Positions 8,529 to 18,191 of a stretch of DNA of 64,000 bases are shown here, in pieces. The notes under the pieces are model-generated. The model searched no databases. It was not told where the DNA came from and saw nothing but the letters and a program-made list of their open reading frames with translations. The position numbers were made by a program, and so were the translations under genes. The stretch comes from Mangrovimonas sp. TPBH4 (lineage in GTDB: Bacteria; Bacteroidota; Bacteroidia; Flavobacteriales; Flavobacteriaceae), in assembly GCF_001280505.1 (NCBI RefSeq), contig NZ_LBIO01000048.1, forward strand, positions 1 to 64,000. The letters are read 5' to 3'. Position 1 is the stretch's first letter. Each line of letters starts with the position of its first letter.

Positions 8529-9041
8529 TTATCTAGAAAATGTTGTTGTAGTTGTATAGGTTACTTCAGTTCCAGATCCCAAATCTTCTGTATATTCACT
8601 TTTCACTTTCAAGGTAGAAGCCGTCAACTCTAATATTTCATATTCTTCAATATCTCCATAAAAATCTAAGGTCAATACAGTTTCTGCCATTTCATAGGTG
8701 CCTTCATCATAATAATCTGAAATACCATCATCGTAAGAATTCATTTGCTGACCTTGTATAGATGTGGTTATCTCCAAGCCGTAAGATCCATCTCCAACAA
8801 CTTCATTAGTTTCTTCACTAAACACCATAGTATAGTTGATATCATAGGCTTCCTCTACCTGATCTGTGGTAGCGGATTGTCCCATAACAGACTGTACAGT
8901 GTGCTCTTGATACTTGTATGACTCCAAAGTCCAAGTTCCTGCAATTTCTGCTGTAATTTTAGGTCCATTGTCATCATCGTCCTTTGAACAAGAAACGAAC
9001 AATAATGTCATTGCGGCAAATAATAGGCTAAGTTTTTTCAT
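8529..9041 (-). CDS. Lipocalin-like lipoprotein, paralogue B
   Basis: This 170-residue protein has lipobox LLFVSC (Cys19) and a strongly acidic tether (SKDDDDNG). The mature beta-rich domain opens with AEIAGTWTLESYKYQEH and carries the same EAYDINYTMVFSEETNEVVGDGSYGLE block as its downstream neighbour. The two genes are tandem duplicates, each with its own similar leader (cataatttt ... ggttaataa ... aaatgttaaaa) and its own copy of the same terminator. The function is unknown; the fold call rests on size, pattern and the GSW/GTW-type start. Confidence 0.75.
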   Translation of the reverse strand: MKKLSLLFAAMTLLFVSCSKDDDDNGPKITAEIAGTWTLESYKYQEHTVQSVMGQSATTDQVEEAYDINYTMVFSEETNEVVGDGSYGLEITTSIQGQQMNSYDDGISDYYDEGTYEMAETVLTLDFYGDIEEYEILELTASTLKVKSEYTEDLGSGTEVTYTTTTTFSR

Positions 9042-9084
9042 AATTTTTTGAATAATTAGTAATTGGTTAATAAAATTTGAAAGC

Positions 9085-9092
9085 CAAACTTA
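9085..9092 (-). promoter_or_regulatory. Candidate -7 box TAAGTTTG for paralogue B
   Basis: CAAACTTA on the plus strand reads TAAGTTTG on the minus strand, matching TAnnTTTG, 43 bp upstream of the start codon. No well-spaced TTG element was found. Confidence 0.4.
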
Positions 9093-9263
9093 ACGAAAAT
9101 AAAATGTTAAAATAACACTTAATCTCGCTTTTTTTAACATTAAAAATGTGATTATTATTAATAAACTACAATACAAAGACTTACATTCAATTTTTATTCA
9201 CCTACCCCTCATCGTTTAACTTTCAAAATGCTCCCAATTTTTAAAAGTCTCCTTCCAAAAAAC

Positions 9264-9294
9264 AAAAAAAGCAACCATTTCTGGTTGCGTTTTT
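9264..9294 (-). terminator. dnaK terminator, inverted-loop version of the reused hairpin
   Basis: AAAAAAAGCAACCA, loop tttc, TGGTTGCGTTTTT lies about 30 bp beyond the dnaK stop. The stem GCAACCA/TGGTTGC is the same as in the copies at 7731 and 8481. The loop is the reverse complement, and the outermost C-G pair next to the A/T tract is lost. Confidence 0.85.
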
Positions 9295-9323
9295 ATTGAG
9301 ATTCCTTCTTTCTAAGGAATTTG

Positions 9324-11231
9324 TTATTTTACTTCTTCAAAGTCTACGTCTTCAACATCGTTGCTTTCTCCTGCATCGCCACCTGCATTTCCTTCAGGTT
9401 GTGCTCCAGCTCCGTTTTGTTGTGCTTCCGCTTGTGCTTTGTACATTTCTTCGCTAGCTACTTTCCAAGCTTCGTTAATTTTCTCCAATGCAGGATCAAT
9501 TACCGCGATATCCTTGGTTTCGTAAGCTTTCTTCAACTCTTCCAATGCATCTTCGATTGGTTGTTTCTTATCTTCAGATAATTTGTCACCAAACTCCTTC
9601 AACTGACTTTCGGTTTGGAAAATCATGGCATCGGCACTGTTCAATTTATCAGCAGTCTCCTTAGCTTTAGCATCTGCTTCGGCATTGGCCTCAGCTTCTT
9701 GCTTCATCTTTTGGATTTCTTCCTCCGTCAATCCTGAAGAAGCTTCAATACGGATATCCTGTGTTTTATTGGTTGCCTTATCTGTAGCTGATACTTTAAT
9801 GATACCGTTGGCATCAATATCAAAGGTCACTTCAATTTGTGGGGTTCCTCTTTTTGCTGGTGGAATACCATCTAAGTGGAAACGACCGATTGTTTTGTTG
9901 TCTGCTGCCATTGGGCGCTCTCCTTGCAACACATGGATTTCAACCGATGGTTGGTTATCCGCTGCTGTAGAGAACACTTGTGACTTTTTGGTAGGAATGG
10001 TTGTATTGGCCTCGATAAGCTTGGTCATTACATTACCCATAGTTTCAATACCTAAAGACAATGGCGTAACATCCAATAACAATACATCCTTAACATCTCC
10101 TGTTAATACACCACCTTGAATAGCGGCACCAACAGCTACTACCTCATCTGGGTTCACACCTTTACTTGGTTTTTTACCGAAGAATTTCTCAACAGCATCC
10201 TGAACTGCAGGAATACGTGTAGATCCACCTACCAAGATAATTTCGTCGATATCACTCTTAGACAAACCAGCCGCTTTCAATGCAGACTCACAAGGTGCAA
10301 TGGTACGCTTTACCAAATCGTCGATTAATTGCTCAAATTTAGCTTTCGTCAAGGTACGTACCAAGTGTTTTGGTCCACTAGCGGTAGCAGTAACATAAGG
10401 TAAGTTGATTTCTGTTTGTGCAGAAGATGACAACTCAATTTTAGCTTTTTCAGCAGCTTCTTTTAAACGTTGTAATGCCATAGGATCTTTACGTAGATCC
10501 ATGTTTTCTTCAGCATTAAACTCTTCTGCCAACCAGTTGATGATTTTCTCATCCACGTCGTCACCACCTAAGTGCGTATCTCCATCAGTAGACAATACTT
10601 CAAATACTCCGTCTCCCAATTCCAAGATAGAAACGTCATGTGTACCTCCACCAAAGTCGAATACGACGATTTTTTGATCGTGACCCTTTTTGTCCAATCC
10701 ATAAGCCAAGGCAGCTGCCGTAGGCTCGTTAATAATTCTTTCCACTTTTAAACCTGCAATCTCACCAGCTTCTTTGGTAGCTTGACGCTGAGAGTCGTTA
10801 AAATAGGCAGGTACTGTAATTACGGCACGCGTTACATCTTGTCCTAGGTAGTCTTCAGCAGTTTTCTTCATTTTTTGAAGAATCATAGCGGAAAGTTCTT
10901 GAGGTGTGTACAAACGTCCGTCGATATCCACACGTGGGGTATCGTTATCTCCTTTTACTACTTTATATGGTACGCGTTCTGCTTCTTTTTTAGATTCAGA
11001 ATATTTATTCCCCATAAAACGTTTAATAGAATAAACAGTTTTAGTTGGGTTGGTCACTGCTTGTCTTTTGGCTGGGTCACCTACTTTAATTTCGCCTCCT
11101 TCAACAAAAGCAATAACCGATGGTGTAGTACGCTTACCTTCTGCGTTTGGGATTACAACAGGCTCGCTACCTTCCATTACAGAAACACAGGAGTTTGTTG
11201 TACCTAAATCGATTCCAATAATTTTACTCAT
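9324..11231 (-). CDS. dnaK: Molecular chaperone DnaK (Hsp70)
   Basis: This 635-residue Hsp70 is of normal length. The ATPase domain starts with [18 protein letters not shown] (phosphate-1 loop) and contains [50 protein letters not shown] and [13 protein letters not shown]. The linker [18 protein letters not shown] leads into the substrate-binding domain, and a helical lid with an Ala/Gly/Asn-rich tail ends in [11 protein letters not shown]. It folds client proteins in the cytoplasm with DnaJ and GrpE, neither of which is in this window. It is monocistronic with its own terminator. A TGACA-N3-TGTCA palindrome lies about 90 bp upstream; no CIRCE element is present. Confidence 0.98.
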   Translation of the reverse strand: MSKIIGIDLGTTNSCVSVMEGSEPVVIPNAEGKRTTPSVIAFVEGGEIKVGDPAKRQAVTNPTKTVYSIKRFMGNKYSESKKEAERVPYKVVKGDNDTPRVDIDGRLYTPQELSAMILQKMKKTAEDYLGQDVTRAVITVPAYFNDSQRQATKEAGEIAGLKVERIINEPTAAALAYGLDKKGHDQKIVVFDFGGGTHDVSILELGDGVFEVLSTDGDTHLGGDDVDEKIINWLAEEFNAEENMDLRKDPMALQRLKEAAEKAKIELSSSAQTEINLPYVTATASGPKHLVRTLTKAKFEQLIDDLVKRTIAPCESALKAAGLSKSDIDEIILVGGSTRIPAVQDAVEKFFGKKPSKGVNPDEVVAVGAAIQGGVLTGDVKDVLLLDVTPLSLGIETMGNVMTKLIEANTTIPTKKSQVFSTAADNQPSVEIHVLQGERPMAADNKTIGRFHLDGIPPAKRGTPQIEVTFDIDANGIIKVSATDKATNKTQDIRIEASSGLTEEEIQKMKQEAEANAEADAKAKETADKLNSADAMIFQTESQLKEFGDKLSEDKKQPIEDALEELKKAYETKDIAVIDPALEKINEAWKVASEEMYKAQAEAQQNGAGAQPEGNAGGDAGESNDVEDVDFEEVK

Positions 11232-11265
11232 AATACTAATTTCTTTATTTGTTGCGTTGAATGTT

Positions 11266-11294
11266 CAATTTTAAATTCAGGAGGTATATGTCAA
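11266..11294 (-). promoter_or_regulatory. Candidate dnaK promoter
   Basis: On the minus strand, TTG (11294-11292) is followed by 18 bases and then TAAAATTG (11273-11266), one mismatch from TAnnTTTG. It lies 35 bp upstream of the dnaK ATG. Spacing and position are plausible, but the -7 box is imperfect. Confidence 0.4.
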
Positions 11295-11318
11295 TGATTA
11301 TGCCATGGAAAAAAATAT

Positions 11319-11329
11319 GACACGATGTC
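11319..11329. promoter_or_regulatory. GAC-N5-GTC palindrome upstream of dnaK
   Basis: The site reads TGACA CGA TGTCA at 11318-11330, an inverted repeat with 5-bp arms. It is centred about 30 bp upstream of the candidate dnaK -33 element, a position suited to an activator. Similar GAC-N5-GTC sites occur twice upstream of clpB. Confidence 0.4.
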
Positions 11330-11488
11330 ACCTCGCCTTCATTTTAATATTTCCATAGCACTGGCTTAACATTGCCATGCAACCACGATTCCAAACCTAT
11401 ACTTAGTTGACCTTTTCTTAATAATGTATTGATTTTAAAGGAAAACTCGACCTGTAATTTCACGGCATCTAAAATCAAAACAATATTT

Positions 11489-14400
11489 ATGAAAAAACTT
11501 CTACTCTTGGCCTGCCTATGCATTGGCCAGTTGTTTTACGGACAACTAAACACCGGTGACATGGCATTTACAGCCCTGAATGCCGACGGCAATGATGATT
11601 TTGCCATGGTGACCTTTGTGGACATTCCTGCCAACACCACCATTTACTTTACCGATTCTGAATGGGATGGCTCCCAATTCGGAACCGATGAAAACGATTT
11701 TTCATGGAATTCAGGTACTGCCACTATCAACGCGGGAACTGTCATTTCCTTTAATGCCATCAGTGATATTTCTGTAACGGTATCCCACGGAAGCATTACC
11801 GGTGAACCAGGTGGTGTTTCGGGAAGTTCCGAAGCTATTTTCGCCTTCCACGGAACCGCTCCTAGGGTTCCCACAACCTTTATTGCTGCCATTGCCAATT
11901 CAAATTCTGCTTATGGTTCTTTGGATAACACAGGTTTAGTAGATGGTACTACTGCAATCACCTATCCTGACGGAACCGATATTGGTGCTTATAACGGACC
12001 AAGAACAGGATTGGATATCAACGGCTATTGGCTTGCCTTGAATGACATGCCCAATTATGATTTCCAAGATGACAGTGGAGACCAAAGCAATGATGGAATA
12101 GCCCCAGACCTGTCATTCAATACGACTAGTTTTGTAGTTTCAACTGAAGATGTTACTGCTCCCGCAGTAACAAATGTTTCTGTGCTTAACCAGACAACTT
12201 TAGAAGTGGTATTCTCCGAAAGTGTAACTTCTGCCACTGCTGAAACACTATCCAATTATAGCATCTCACCTTCTCTTACCGTTTCATCGGTTAGTTATGA
12301 TGACGCCTCTAAAACAGCGACCATTGCCCATGCTGGATTTGCTGTTGGTACAGCTTACAATGTAACTGTTGACAACATTAACGATACCGAAGGCAATCCA
12401 ATGGCATCGGAATTTGTAAGTGAGGATTTATTTTTCAATAACACAAGCAACGGATTGATCATTACGGAGATAATGTACAATGCGCCTTCTGATGATTCTG
12501 ACGCTTTGGAATTCCTTGAAATATACAACCACTCTGCTTCTACAATTGCTCTTGGAGGAATTCAAGTGAAGGATGAGGCGAATTTTGTCTTTACTTTCCC
12601 TGAAATGGACTTGGCTTCTGAAGCCGTTGTATTGCTAGCTACAGACAAAACAACTGCCGATGCCTTTTACGGCGTAACATTTTTAGACATGCCTCAAAGC
12701 ATTTCCAACGCTTTAGGAAACGGTGGGGAGCTTTTACAAATTATAAACTCTCAAAACACGGTTATTTCCGAAGTAGAATATAGTGACGACGCTCCTTGGC
12801 CGACAGACGTAGACGGTAATGGTCCATCCTTAGAACTTTTAAATCCTGATTCCGATTTCAACGAAGGCACCAACTGGACTTCTGCTACCAATCTTGTTGG
12901 GCAATCATTGGGCGAAAATGTTTATGCTTCTCCAGGAGTGTATAATATTGTTACCGAAGTAACTCCACAAATCTCCTTTGGAGCAACTACTTATAATATT
13001 TCGGAAGATGGAACTTCAGTAACCGTAACGGTTGAAATCTCTTCAGCTTCAAGCAACCCTATCACTGTAGATGTGTCCTTGGTAACCGAATTATTGACAG
13101 CAACGGAAGGAAGCGATTTTACTTTTTCCAACCAAAACATCCAATTCCCGGCCAACTCTACAGAAGGCATCGAATTGGTAATTCCAATTACTAATGATTT
13201 GGATGCCGAATCAGATGAGTTATTCCTATTGGAACTGACCAACCCTTCAAATGCTACTTTGGGAGCTTATGCCGTAACAGGCGTTTACATTACAGATAAC
13301 GATGTAAGTTTAGAATACCCTGCATCTCCGCTCGACATAAATTTTACTACAAGCTATTTGGTGGACGCTCTAGGTTCTGCTGAAATTTGCGATTATGATG
13401 CCGATACACAACGTTTGTTTGTGTTGAATTCTGTCGCTAAAAAAGTAAATATTCTAGACCTTTCAGACATCAACAACATCACTGAGTATGCTGTTGTGGA
13501 CTTATCTTCCTATGGAACCGAAGGCCCAACGAGTGTTGCGGTTCATAATGATATTGTAGCTGCTGCTGTATCCAATGGACCTGCCGCCGATGGTGTTGTG
13601 GTTTTTATGGACAAGCAAGGACAAAATCTTTCATCTGTTGTTGTTGGAAACCTACCAGACATGGTTGCGTTTTCTCCTGACGGCACTAAAGTTTTGGTGG
13701 CCAACGAGGGACAACCGAACAGTGATTACACCATCGACCCTGAAGGTACTATTTCGGTTATCGATGTTACTGGCGGATTTGGCAACATCACTCAAACCAA
13801 TGTCAGCCATATCAACTTTAATGCCTTCGATTCCCAATTGGAAACTTTAAAAGCACAGAACGTTAGAGTATTTGGTCCAGATGCTTCAGTGTCTCAAGAT
13901 TTGGAGCCAGAATACATCACATTTTCAGCAGATTCCCAAACGGCTTGGGTAACCCTACAGGAAAACAATGCTGTGGCTAAAATCAGCTTAACCTCTAATA
14001 CGGTTACAGATATTTTCCCTCTAGGCTTAAAAGATCACAGCTTAGCGAACAACACTTTTGATGCTTGCGACGACACCGATTTTATCTTTATGGGCAACTG
14101 GCCTGTAAAAGGAATGTACATGCCAGATGCCATGGCCTACTACCAAGTGAACGGAACCGAGTATTTGGTAACAGCCAATGAAGGTGATGCCAGAGAGTAT
14201 GATACTTTCGAAGAAGAAGTGCGCGTTGGTGATAGTGATTACAACCTTGACCCGACTGTCTTTCCAGATGCAAATTTCTTGAAATTAGATGAAAACTTGG
14301 GAAGGTTGACAGTTACCAATGCCACAGGAGATATTGACAATGATGGCGACTTTGATGAAATCCATGTTTTGGGAGCACGTTCTTTCAGTATTTGGAATGC

Positions 14401-15058
14401 CAATACAGGCGCATTAGTGTTTGACAGTGGCGATGATTTTGAACGTTACACTGCCAATGATCCTGTGTTCGGAGGATTGTTCAACGTAAGTAATAGCAAT
14501 AATAATTTCAAAAATAGAAGTGACAACAAAGGACCAGAACCAGAAGGTGTAACCGTTGCCGAAATCAACGGAGTTCACTACGCCTTTATCACTTTGGAGC
14601 GTGTTGGAGGATTCATGACTTATGACATTAGCAATCCTGCCAATGCTAGCTTCCAAAAATATGTAAACAACAGAACTCTTGGAGAGGACGAAGGTGGCGA
14701 TTTAGGACCAGAAGGCATTATTTATGTACCCACTGAAGACAGTCCTAACGGTTCCGGCTTAGTAATCATGGCGAACGAAGTAAGCTCTACCATCAGTATC
14801 TATACTGTAGAGAGTGCTACTCTGGATACTCCTGAATTATCAACAAACAGCAATACTTTTAAAATGTATCCTAATCCAGTTAATGGCAATGAAATATTGT
14901 ATTTCAACCAACAAGTAAGCGTTCGTTTATTTGATTTGCAGGGAAGAGAAATTGCCCACAAAGCAAATACCATAAGCTTTAACATTCCTAACTTACCAAG
15001 TGGAACGTACCTGTTAAAAACCAACACAGGTGAAACCCAAAAAGTCATCGTAAAATAG
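11489..15058 (+). CDS. Multidomain T9SS protein: Ig-like, lamin-tail, Calx-beta, choice-of-anchor I beta-propeller
   Basis: This 1189-residue secreted protein starts with MKKLLLLACLCIGQLFYG and probable cleavage G|QLNTG (Gln first). An N-terminal domain (FTALNADGNDDFAMVTFVDI) is followed by a SbsA/Big-type Ig-like domain (from about 220), a lamin-tail domain (LIITEIMYNAPSDDSDALEF, from about 321), a Calx-beta domain (from about 488) and, from about 607, a large beta-propeller with repeated signatures (VFSPDGTKVLVANEGQPN, YLVTANEGDAREYD, GPEPEGVTV). The propeller resembles the choice-of-anchor I family related to phytase/alkaline-phosphatase-like secreted proteins. The last 75 residues are a T9SS type A sorting domain (KMYPNPVNG ... 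LPSGTYLLKT). An upstream in-frame ATG at 11429 would bury the signal peptide, so 11489 is preferred. Enzyme activity is not proven. Confidence 0.85.
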   Translation: MKKLLLLACLCIGQLFYGQLNTGDMAFTALNADGNDDFAMVTFVDIPANTTIYFTDSEWDGSQFGTDENDFSWNSGTATINAGTVISFNAISDISVTVSHGSITGEPGGVSGSSEAIFAFHGTAPRVPTTFIAAIANSNSAYGSLDNTGLVDGTTAITYPDGTDIGAYNGPRTGLDINGYWLALNDMPNYDFQDDSGDQSNDGIAPDLSFNTTSFVVSTEDVTAPAVTNVSVLNQTTLEVVFSESVTSATAETLSNYSISPSLTVSSVSYDDASKTATIAHAGFAVGTAYNVTVDNINDTEGNPMASEFVSEDLFFNNTSNGLIITEIMYNAPSDDSDALEFLEIYNHSASTIALGGIQVKDEANFVFTFPEMDLASEAVVLLATDKTTADAFYGVTFLDMPQSISNALGNGGELLQIINSQNTVISEVEYSDDAPWPTDVDGNGPSLELLNPDSDFNEGTNWTSATNLVGQSLGENVYASPGVYNIVTEVTPQISFGATTYNISEDGTSVTVTVEISSASSNPITVDVSLVTELLTATEGSDFTFSNQNIQFPANSTEGIELVIPITNDLDAESDELFLLELTNPSNATLGAYAVTGVYITDNDVSLEYPASPLDINFTTSYLVDALGSAEICDYDADTQRLFVLNSVAKKVNILDLSDINNITEYAVVDLSSYGTEGPTSVAVHNDIVAAAVSNGPAADGVVVFMDKQGQNLSSVVVGNLPDMVAFSPDGTKVLVANEGQPNSDYTIDPEGTISVIDVTGGFGNITQTNVSHINFNAFDSQLETLKAQNVRVFGPDASVSQDLEPEYITFSADSQTAWVTLQENNAVAKISLTSNTVTDIFPLGLKDHSLANNTFDACDDTDFIFMGNWPVKGMYMPDAMAYYQVNGTEYLVTANEGDAREYDTFEEEVRVGDSDYNLDPTVFPDANFLKLDENLGRLTVTNATGDIDNDGDFDEIHVLGARSFSIWNANTGALVFDSGDDFERYTANDPVFGGLFNVSNSNNNFKNRSDNKGPEPEGVTVAEINGVHYAFITLERVGGFMTYDISNPANASFQKYVNNRTLGEDEGGDLGPEGIIYVPTEDSPNGSGLVIMANEVSSTISIYTVESATLDTPELSTNSNTFKMYPNPVNGNEILYFNQQVSVRLFDLQGREIAHKANTISFNIPNLPSGTYLLKTNTGETQKVIVK

Positions 15059-15093
15059 TCTGCCGCTATTTTTAGTTTAAGATGCTTATTCTG

Positions 15094-15126
15094 AGAGCCC
15101 TTCATTGAAGGGCTCTTTTATTTTTC
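15094..15126 (+). terminator. Rho-independent terminator
   Basis: AGAGCCCTTC (15094-15103), loop ATT, GAAGGGCTCT (15107-15116), then a T-rich tract. It lies 36 bp after the stop of the multidomain T9SS gene. Confidence 0.9.
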
Positions 15127-15208
15127 AATACAAGCCATAAATCATTCTCCCTAAATTCAGTAACTTTAGTATCTAATAACATCATTGTTTCAATAAAAAA
15201 GAATTATT

Positions 15209-15700
15209 ATGAAAAAACTTTTTGCTCTTTTAATGTTTACCTCCCTGCTGTTTACAGCTTGTGAAGGAGACCAGGGACCTCCAGGTCCTCCTGGTCAAGA
15301 TGGAGTCTATTTTGTTGGGCAGTCCTTTGAGAGGACTATGGATTTAACCTCTGCAAACAACTACCAAACTACAGTAGAAATACCTTTAAGTATTGATTTA
15401 TATGAATCTGACATGGTATTAGTCTATCGCCTAATTGGTCAGGTAGATGGCTATGATGTATGGAAACTACTTCCTGAAACTATTTATACTTCTTCTGGTG
15501 AATTCCAATATAATTTTGAACACAATTTTGATTATGTCACCATCTTTATGGATTTTTCAGCAACATTTAATTTTAATGAATTGTTACCTAGCGACACCTT
15601 AGATCAAATTTTTAGAATTGTTATACTTCCTGTCGATTTTGTGAACAGTAGTAATATAGATGTTACAAATTACGATGAAGTCATGGAGTTTGTCCAATAA
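15209..15700 (+). CDS. Lipoprotein with short collagen-like motif
   Basis: This 163-residue lipoprotein has lipobox LLFTAC (Cys18), followed at once by a collagen-type G-X-Y run, GDQGPPGPPGQDG (residues 20-32). The remaining 130 residues are acidic and beta-rich with no motif I recognise (YDVWKLLPETIY, VTIFMDFSATFNF). Short collagen-like stretches after a lipid-anchored Cys recur in flavobacterial envelope proteins; here the run is too short for a stable triple helix alone. The gene stands alone between two terminators. Its early coding sequence can form a GC-rich hairpin (15269-15296). The function is unknown. Confidence 0.75.
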   Translation: MKKLFALLMFTSLLFTACEGDQGPPGPPGQDGVYFVGQSFERTMDLTSANNYQTTVEIPLSIDLYESDMVLVYRLIGQVDGYDVWKLLPETIYTSSGEFQYNFEHNFDYVTIFMDFSATFNFNELLPSDTLDQIFRIVILPVDFVNSSNIDVTNYDEVMEFVQ

Positions 15701-15728
15701 GAATTCAGCAATTAAAATACACAATACC

Positions 15729-15757
15729 AAGTCCGAAATTAATTTCGGACTTTTTTA
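15729..15757 (+). terminator. Rho-independent terminator (24-bp perfect palindrome)
   Basis: AAGTCCGAAATT/AATTTCGGACTT (15729-15752) is a perfect palindrome followed by TTTTTT-type sequence, 29 bp after the lipoprotein stop. Confidence 0.9.
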
Positions 15758-15791
15758 TTTCCAAAGGCTTAAACTTTGCTGAAACAACTTA

Positions 15792-15799
15792 TATATTTG
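15792..15799 (+). promoter_or_regulatory. Candidate -7 box TATATTTG for serine dehydratase
   Basis: TATATTTG matches TAnnTTTG and lies 25 bp upstream of the sdaA ATG at 15825. That implies a very short leader. The only nearby TTG is too close. Confidence 0.5.
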
Positions 15800-15824
15800 C
15801 AGCCTTAATATAACGTTTTCGTAA

Positions 15825-17249
15825 ATGGAGTGCATTAGTGTTTTTGATATGTTAAAAATTGGTGTGGGACCGTCTAGTTCCCACACACTTGGCCCGTGGA
15901 GGGCTGCCGAACGTTGGATTGCAGAATTAAAAAACAAAAACAAATTTGATAAGGTTGAAAAAGTAAAAGTTGACCTTTTTGGTTCCCTTTCCCTAACAGG
16001 AAAAGGACATGCCACAGATTATGCTGTGCTTTTAGGTTTGAGTGGTGCCGACCCGGAACGCATTCCAACCGAAGACATTGATGTGATCATCTCCAACATA
16101 AAAAACTCAAAAGCACTTTGTTTCAATAACGAAAAAATGATCCCTTTTGATTTTAATGAAGGAATTACATTCAATAGAAAATTTTTGCCCTTTCATGCCA
16201 ATGCACTCACTTTTACTGCGACCATTAATGGAAGAAATTACAAATCTACCTACTACTCCATTGGCGGCGGATTTGTAGTTCAGGAAGAACGCAAAATAGC
16301 CAAGGCCAATAAAATCATCTTTTACTGCACCTTCCCCTATCCCATTGAAACAGGAACCCAACTGTTGGATTTCTGCAAACAATTGGAATTGCCAATTTCA
16401 GGAGTGGTTTTGGAAAACGAAAAATCCATACGAGAGGAAGACGCTATTGATTCTGAATTGAAGCGCGTTTGGGATACCATGTTGGAATGCATGTACCTAG
16501 GTTGCCATACCGAAGGAAACCTGCCAGGTGGCCTAAATGTAAGAAGACGCGCTTACGATACCCATCAAAAACTAAAAGGAGAACTTCCATACAATACACC
16601 TCAGGAATGGTTGGAGACCATTCGGCTTACAGAAGTAAAATTTAGACAGATCTTTAAATGGGTAAGTTGTTTTGCTTTAGCAGTAAATGAAGTAAACGCC
16701 TCCTTGGGACGTGTCGTTACGGCCCCTACCAATGGTAGTGCCGGGGTAATTCCTGCCGTATTGATGTACTATATGGTAATTGAAAATCACAAAGCTAATT
16801 TTGAACATGTAAAACGTTTCCTTTTGGTGGCAGGAGAAATTGGCAGCATCTTTAAAAAAGGCGCCACTATCTCAGCTGCAATGGGTGGGTGCCAAGCCGA
16901 AATAGGCGTATCCTCTGCCATGGCCGCTGGTGCTCTTTGCGAGCTTTTGGGAGGAACCCCAGAACAGGTGTTGGTAGCTGCAGAAATTGCTATGGAACAC
17001 CATTTGGGACTTACTTGCGACCCTATTGGCGGATTGGTACAGGTGCCTTGTATCGAGCGCAACTCAATGGGCGCCATTAAAGCCATTAATGCAGCTGAAT
17101 TGGCCCTGGACACAGACCCCAACAATGTAAAAGTGCCATTGGATAAAGTAGTCAACACCATGTGGGAAACTGCAAAGGACATGAACTCCAAGTACAAAGA
17201 AACTTCAGAAGGAGGTTTGGCTGTAGGAGTTCACCTAACGGACTGTTAA
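15825..17249 (+). CDS. sdaA: L-serine ammonia-lyase (iron-sulfur serine dehydratase)
   Basis: This 474-residue single-chain enzyme of the L-serine dehydratase family converts L-serine to pyruvate and ammonia in the cytoplasm. The beta/ASB domain is N-terminal ([21 protein letters not shown], with SSSHT at 17-21). The catalytic alpha domain is C-terminal, with [58 protein letters not shown] and the terminal VGVHLTDC. The conserved cysteines in these motifs fit the [4Fe-4S] ligands, and the C-terminal Cys fits the tail-in-active-site feature of the family. It has its own -7 box; panB starts 97 bp downstream. Confidence 0.95.
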   Translation: MECISVFDMLKIGVGPSSSHTLGPWRAAERWIAELKNKNKFDKVEKVKVDLFGSLSLTGKGHATDYAVLLGLSGADPERIPTEDIDVIISNIKNSKALCFNNEKMIPFDFNEGITFNRKFLPFHANALTFTATINGRNYKSTYYSIGGGFVVQEERKIAKANKIIFYCTFPYPIETGTQLLDFCKQLELPISGVVLENEKSIREEDAIDSELKRVWDTMLECMYLGCHTEGNLPGGLNVRRRAYDTHQKLKGELPYNTPQEWLETIRLTEVKFRQIFKWVSCFALAVNEVNASLGRVVTAPTNGSAGVIPAVLMYYMVIENHKANFEHVKRFLLVAGEIGSIFKKGATISAAMGGCQAEIGVSSAMAAGALCELLGGTPEQVLVAAEIAMEHHLGLTCDPIGGLVQVPCIERNSMGAIKAINAAELALDTDPNNVKVPLDKVVNTMWETAKDMNSKYKETSEGGLAVGVHLTDC

Positions 17250-17316
17250 CAAAGTTTTAGCGTTTCAGCACAAAGGAATAATAGCTTTAATAGCATAAAT
17301 TCTTATTTAAACTCAT

Positions 17317-17324
17317 TATTTTTG
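17317..17324 (+). promoter_or_regulatory. Candidate -7 box TATTTTTG for panB
   Basis: TATTTTTG matches TAnnTTTG, 22 bp upstream of the panB ATG. No well-spaced TTG is visible. Confidence 0.45.
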
Positions 17325-17346
17325 CATCTCCTAAATGTAAAACACT

Positions 17347-18165
17347 ATGTCTGTAGCTAAAAAAGAATACAAACGAATTACGGTTAAGTCCTTGGTTGAA
17401 ATGAAGCAAAACGGAGAGAAAATCTCCATGCTTACAGCCTATGACTACACCATGGCAAAAATTGTTGATGGAGCTGGAATAGATATCATTCTTGTTGGGG
17501 ATTCTGCAAGTAATGTTATGGCAGGTCACGAAACAACCCTTCCTATCACTTTAGATCAAATGATCTATCACGCCTCGTCTGTAATTAGAGCTGTGCAACG
17601 TGCTTTGGTTGTAGTGGATTTACCGTTTGGAAGCTATCAAAGTGATCCCAAGGAAGCCCTTAGGTCTGCCATTAGAATCATGAAAGAAAGTGGCGGACAT
17701 GCCGTGAAACTTGAAGGTGGTAAAGAAATTAAAGATTCTATCAAACGTATTCTTCATGCAGGTATTCCTGTTATGGGGCATTTAGGATTGACGCCACAAT
17801 CTATTTACAAATTCGGAACCTATACTGTAAGAGCTAAAGAAGAGCAAGAAGCCAAAAAGCTTAAAGAAGACGCCTTAATGTTGGAAAAAGCTGGTTGTTT
17901 TGCCATTGTATTGGAAAAAATCCCTGCAAAATTGGCCAAAGAAGTTGCTGAAAGCGTTTCCATTCCTGTTATTGGCATTGGTGCAGGAAATGGGGTAGAC
18001 GGACAGGTTTTGGTATTACACGATATGTTGGGAATGACCCATGAGTTTAATCCAAGATTTTTACGTCGCTACATGAACCTTTACGAAGAGATGACTTCGG
18101 CCATTTCTCAATATGTAGACGATGTAAAAGCAGTTGATTTCCCTAACGACAACGAACAATACTAA
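17347..18165 (+). CDS. panB: 3-methyl-2-oxobutanoate hydroxymethyltransferase
   Basis: This 272-residue TIM-barrel enzyme transfers a hydroxymethyl group from methylene-tetrahydrofolate to 2-oxoisovalerate, giving ketopantoate, the first step of pantothenate and coenzyme A synthesis. Visible signatures are [30 protein letters not shown] (in two blocks), the metal-binding LVGDS region, [28 protein letters not shown] and [21 protein letters not shown]. Length is typical. It starts with [12 protein letters not shown], common in Bacteroidota PanB. The pseudouridine synthase gene follows after 26 bp and is probably cotranscribed. Confidence 0.97.
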   Translation: MSVAKKEYKRITVKSLVEMKQNGEKISMLTAYDYTMAKIVDGAGIDIILVGDSASNVMAGHETTLPITLDQMIYHASSVIRAVQRALVVVDLPFGSYQSDPKEALRSAIRIMKESGGHAVKLEGGKEIKDSIKRILHAGIPVMGHLGLTPQSIYKFGTYTVRAKEEQEAKKLKEDALMLEKAGCFAIVLEKIPAKLAKEVAESVSIPVIGIGAGNGVDGQVLVLHDMLGMTHEFNPRFLRRYMNLYEEMTSAISQYVDDVKAVDFPNDNEQY

Positions 18166-18191
18166 AGTTCTAACTTTTCAATTGCAGTCTA

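Noticed and set aside
9625..10119. 164-codon plus-strand frame with Ala/Ser/Leu-rich sequence
   Set aside because: It is the antisense shadow of dnaK, whose biased codons leave the opposite strand open; several other open frames over dnaK have the same cause.
11232..11488. CIRCE operator (TTAGCACTC-N9-GAGTGCTAA) expected at dnaK
   Set aside because: No match was found in the dnaK upstream region, nor upstream of clpB.
13575..13850. 91-codon open frame inside the multidomain T9SS gene
   Set aside because: It is an alternative frame within a well-supported beta-propeller coding region.
15729..15752. 24-bp perfect palindrome as an operator for serine dehydratase
   Set aside because: A T-run follows immediately and it lies just after the lipoprotein stop, so a terminator is the simpler reading.
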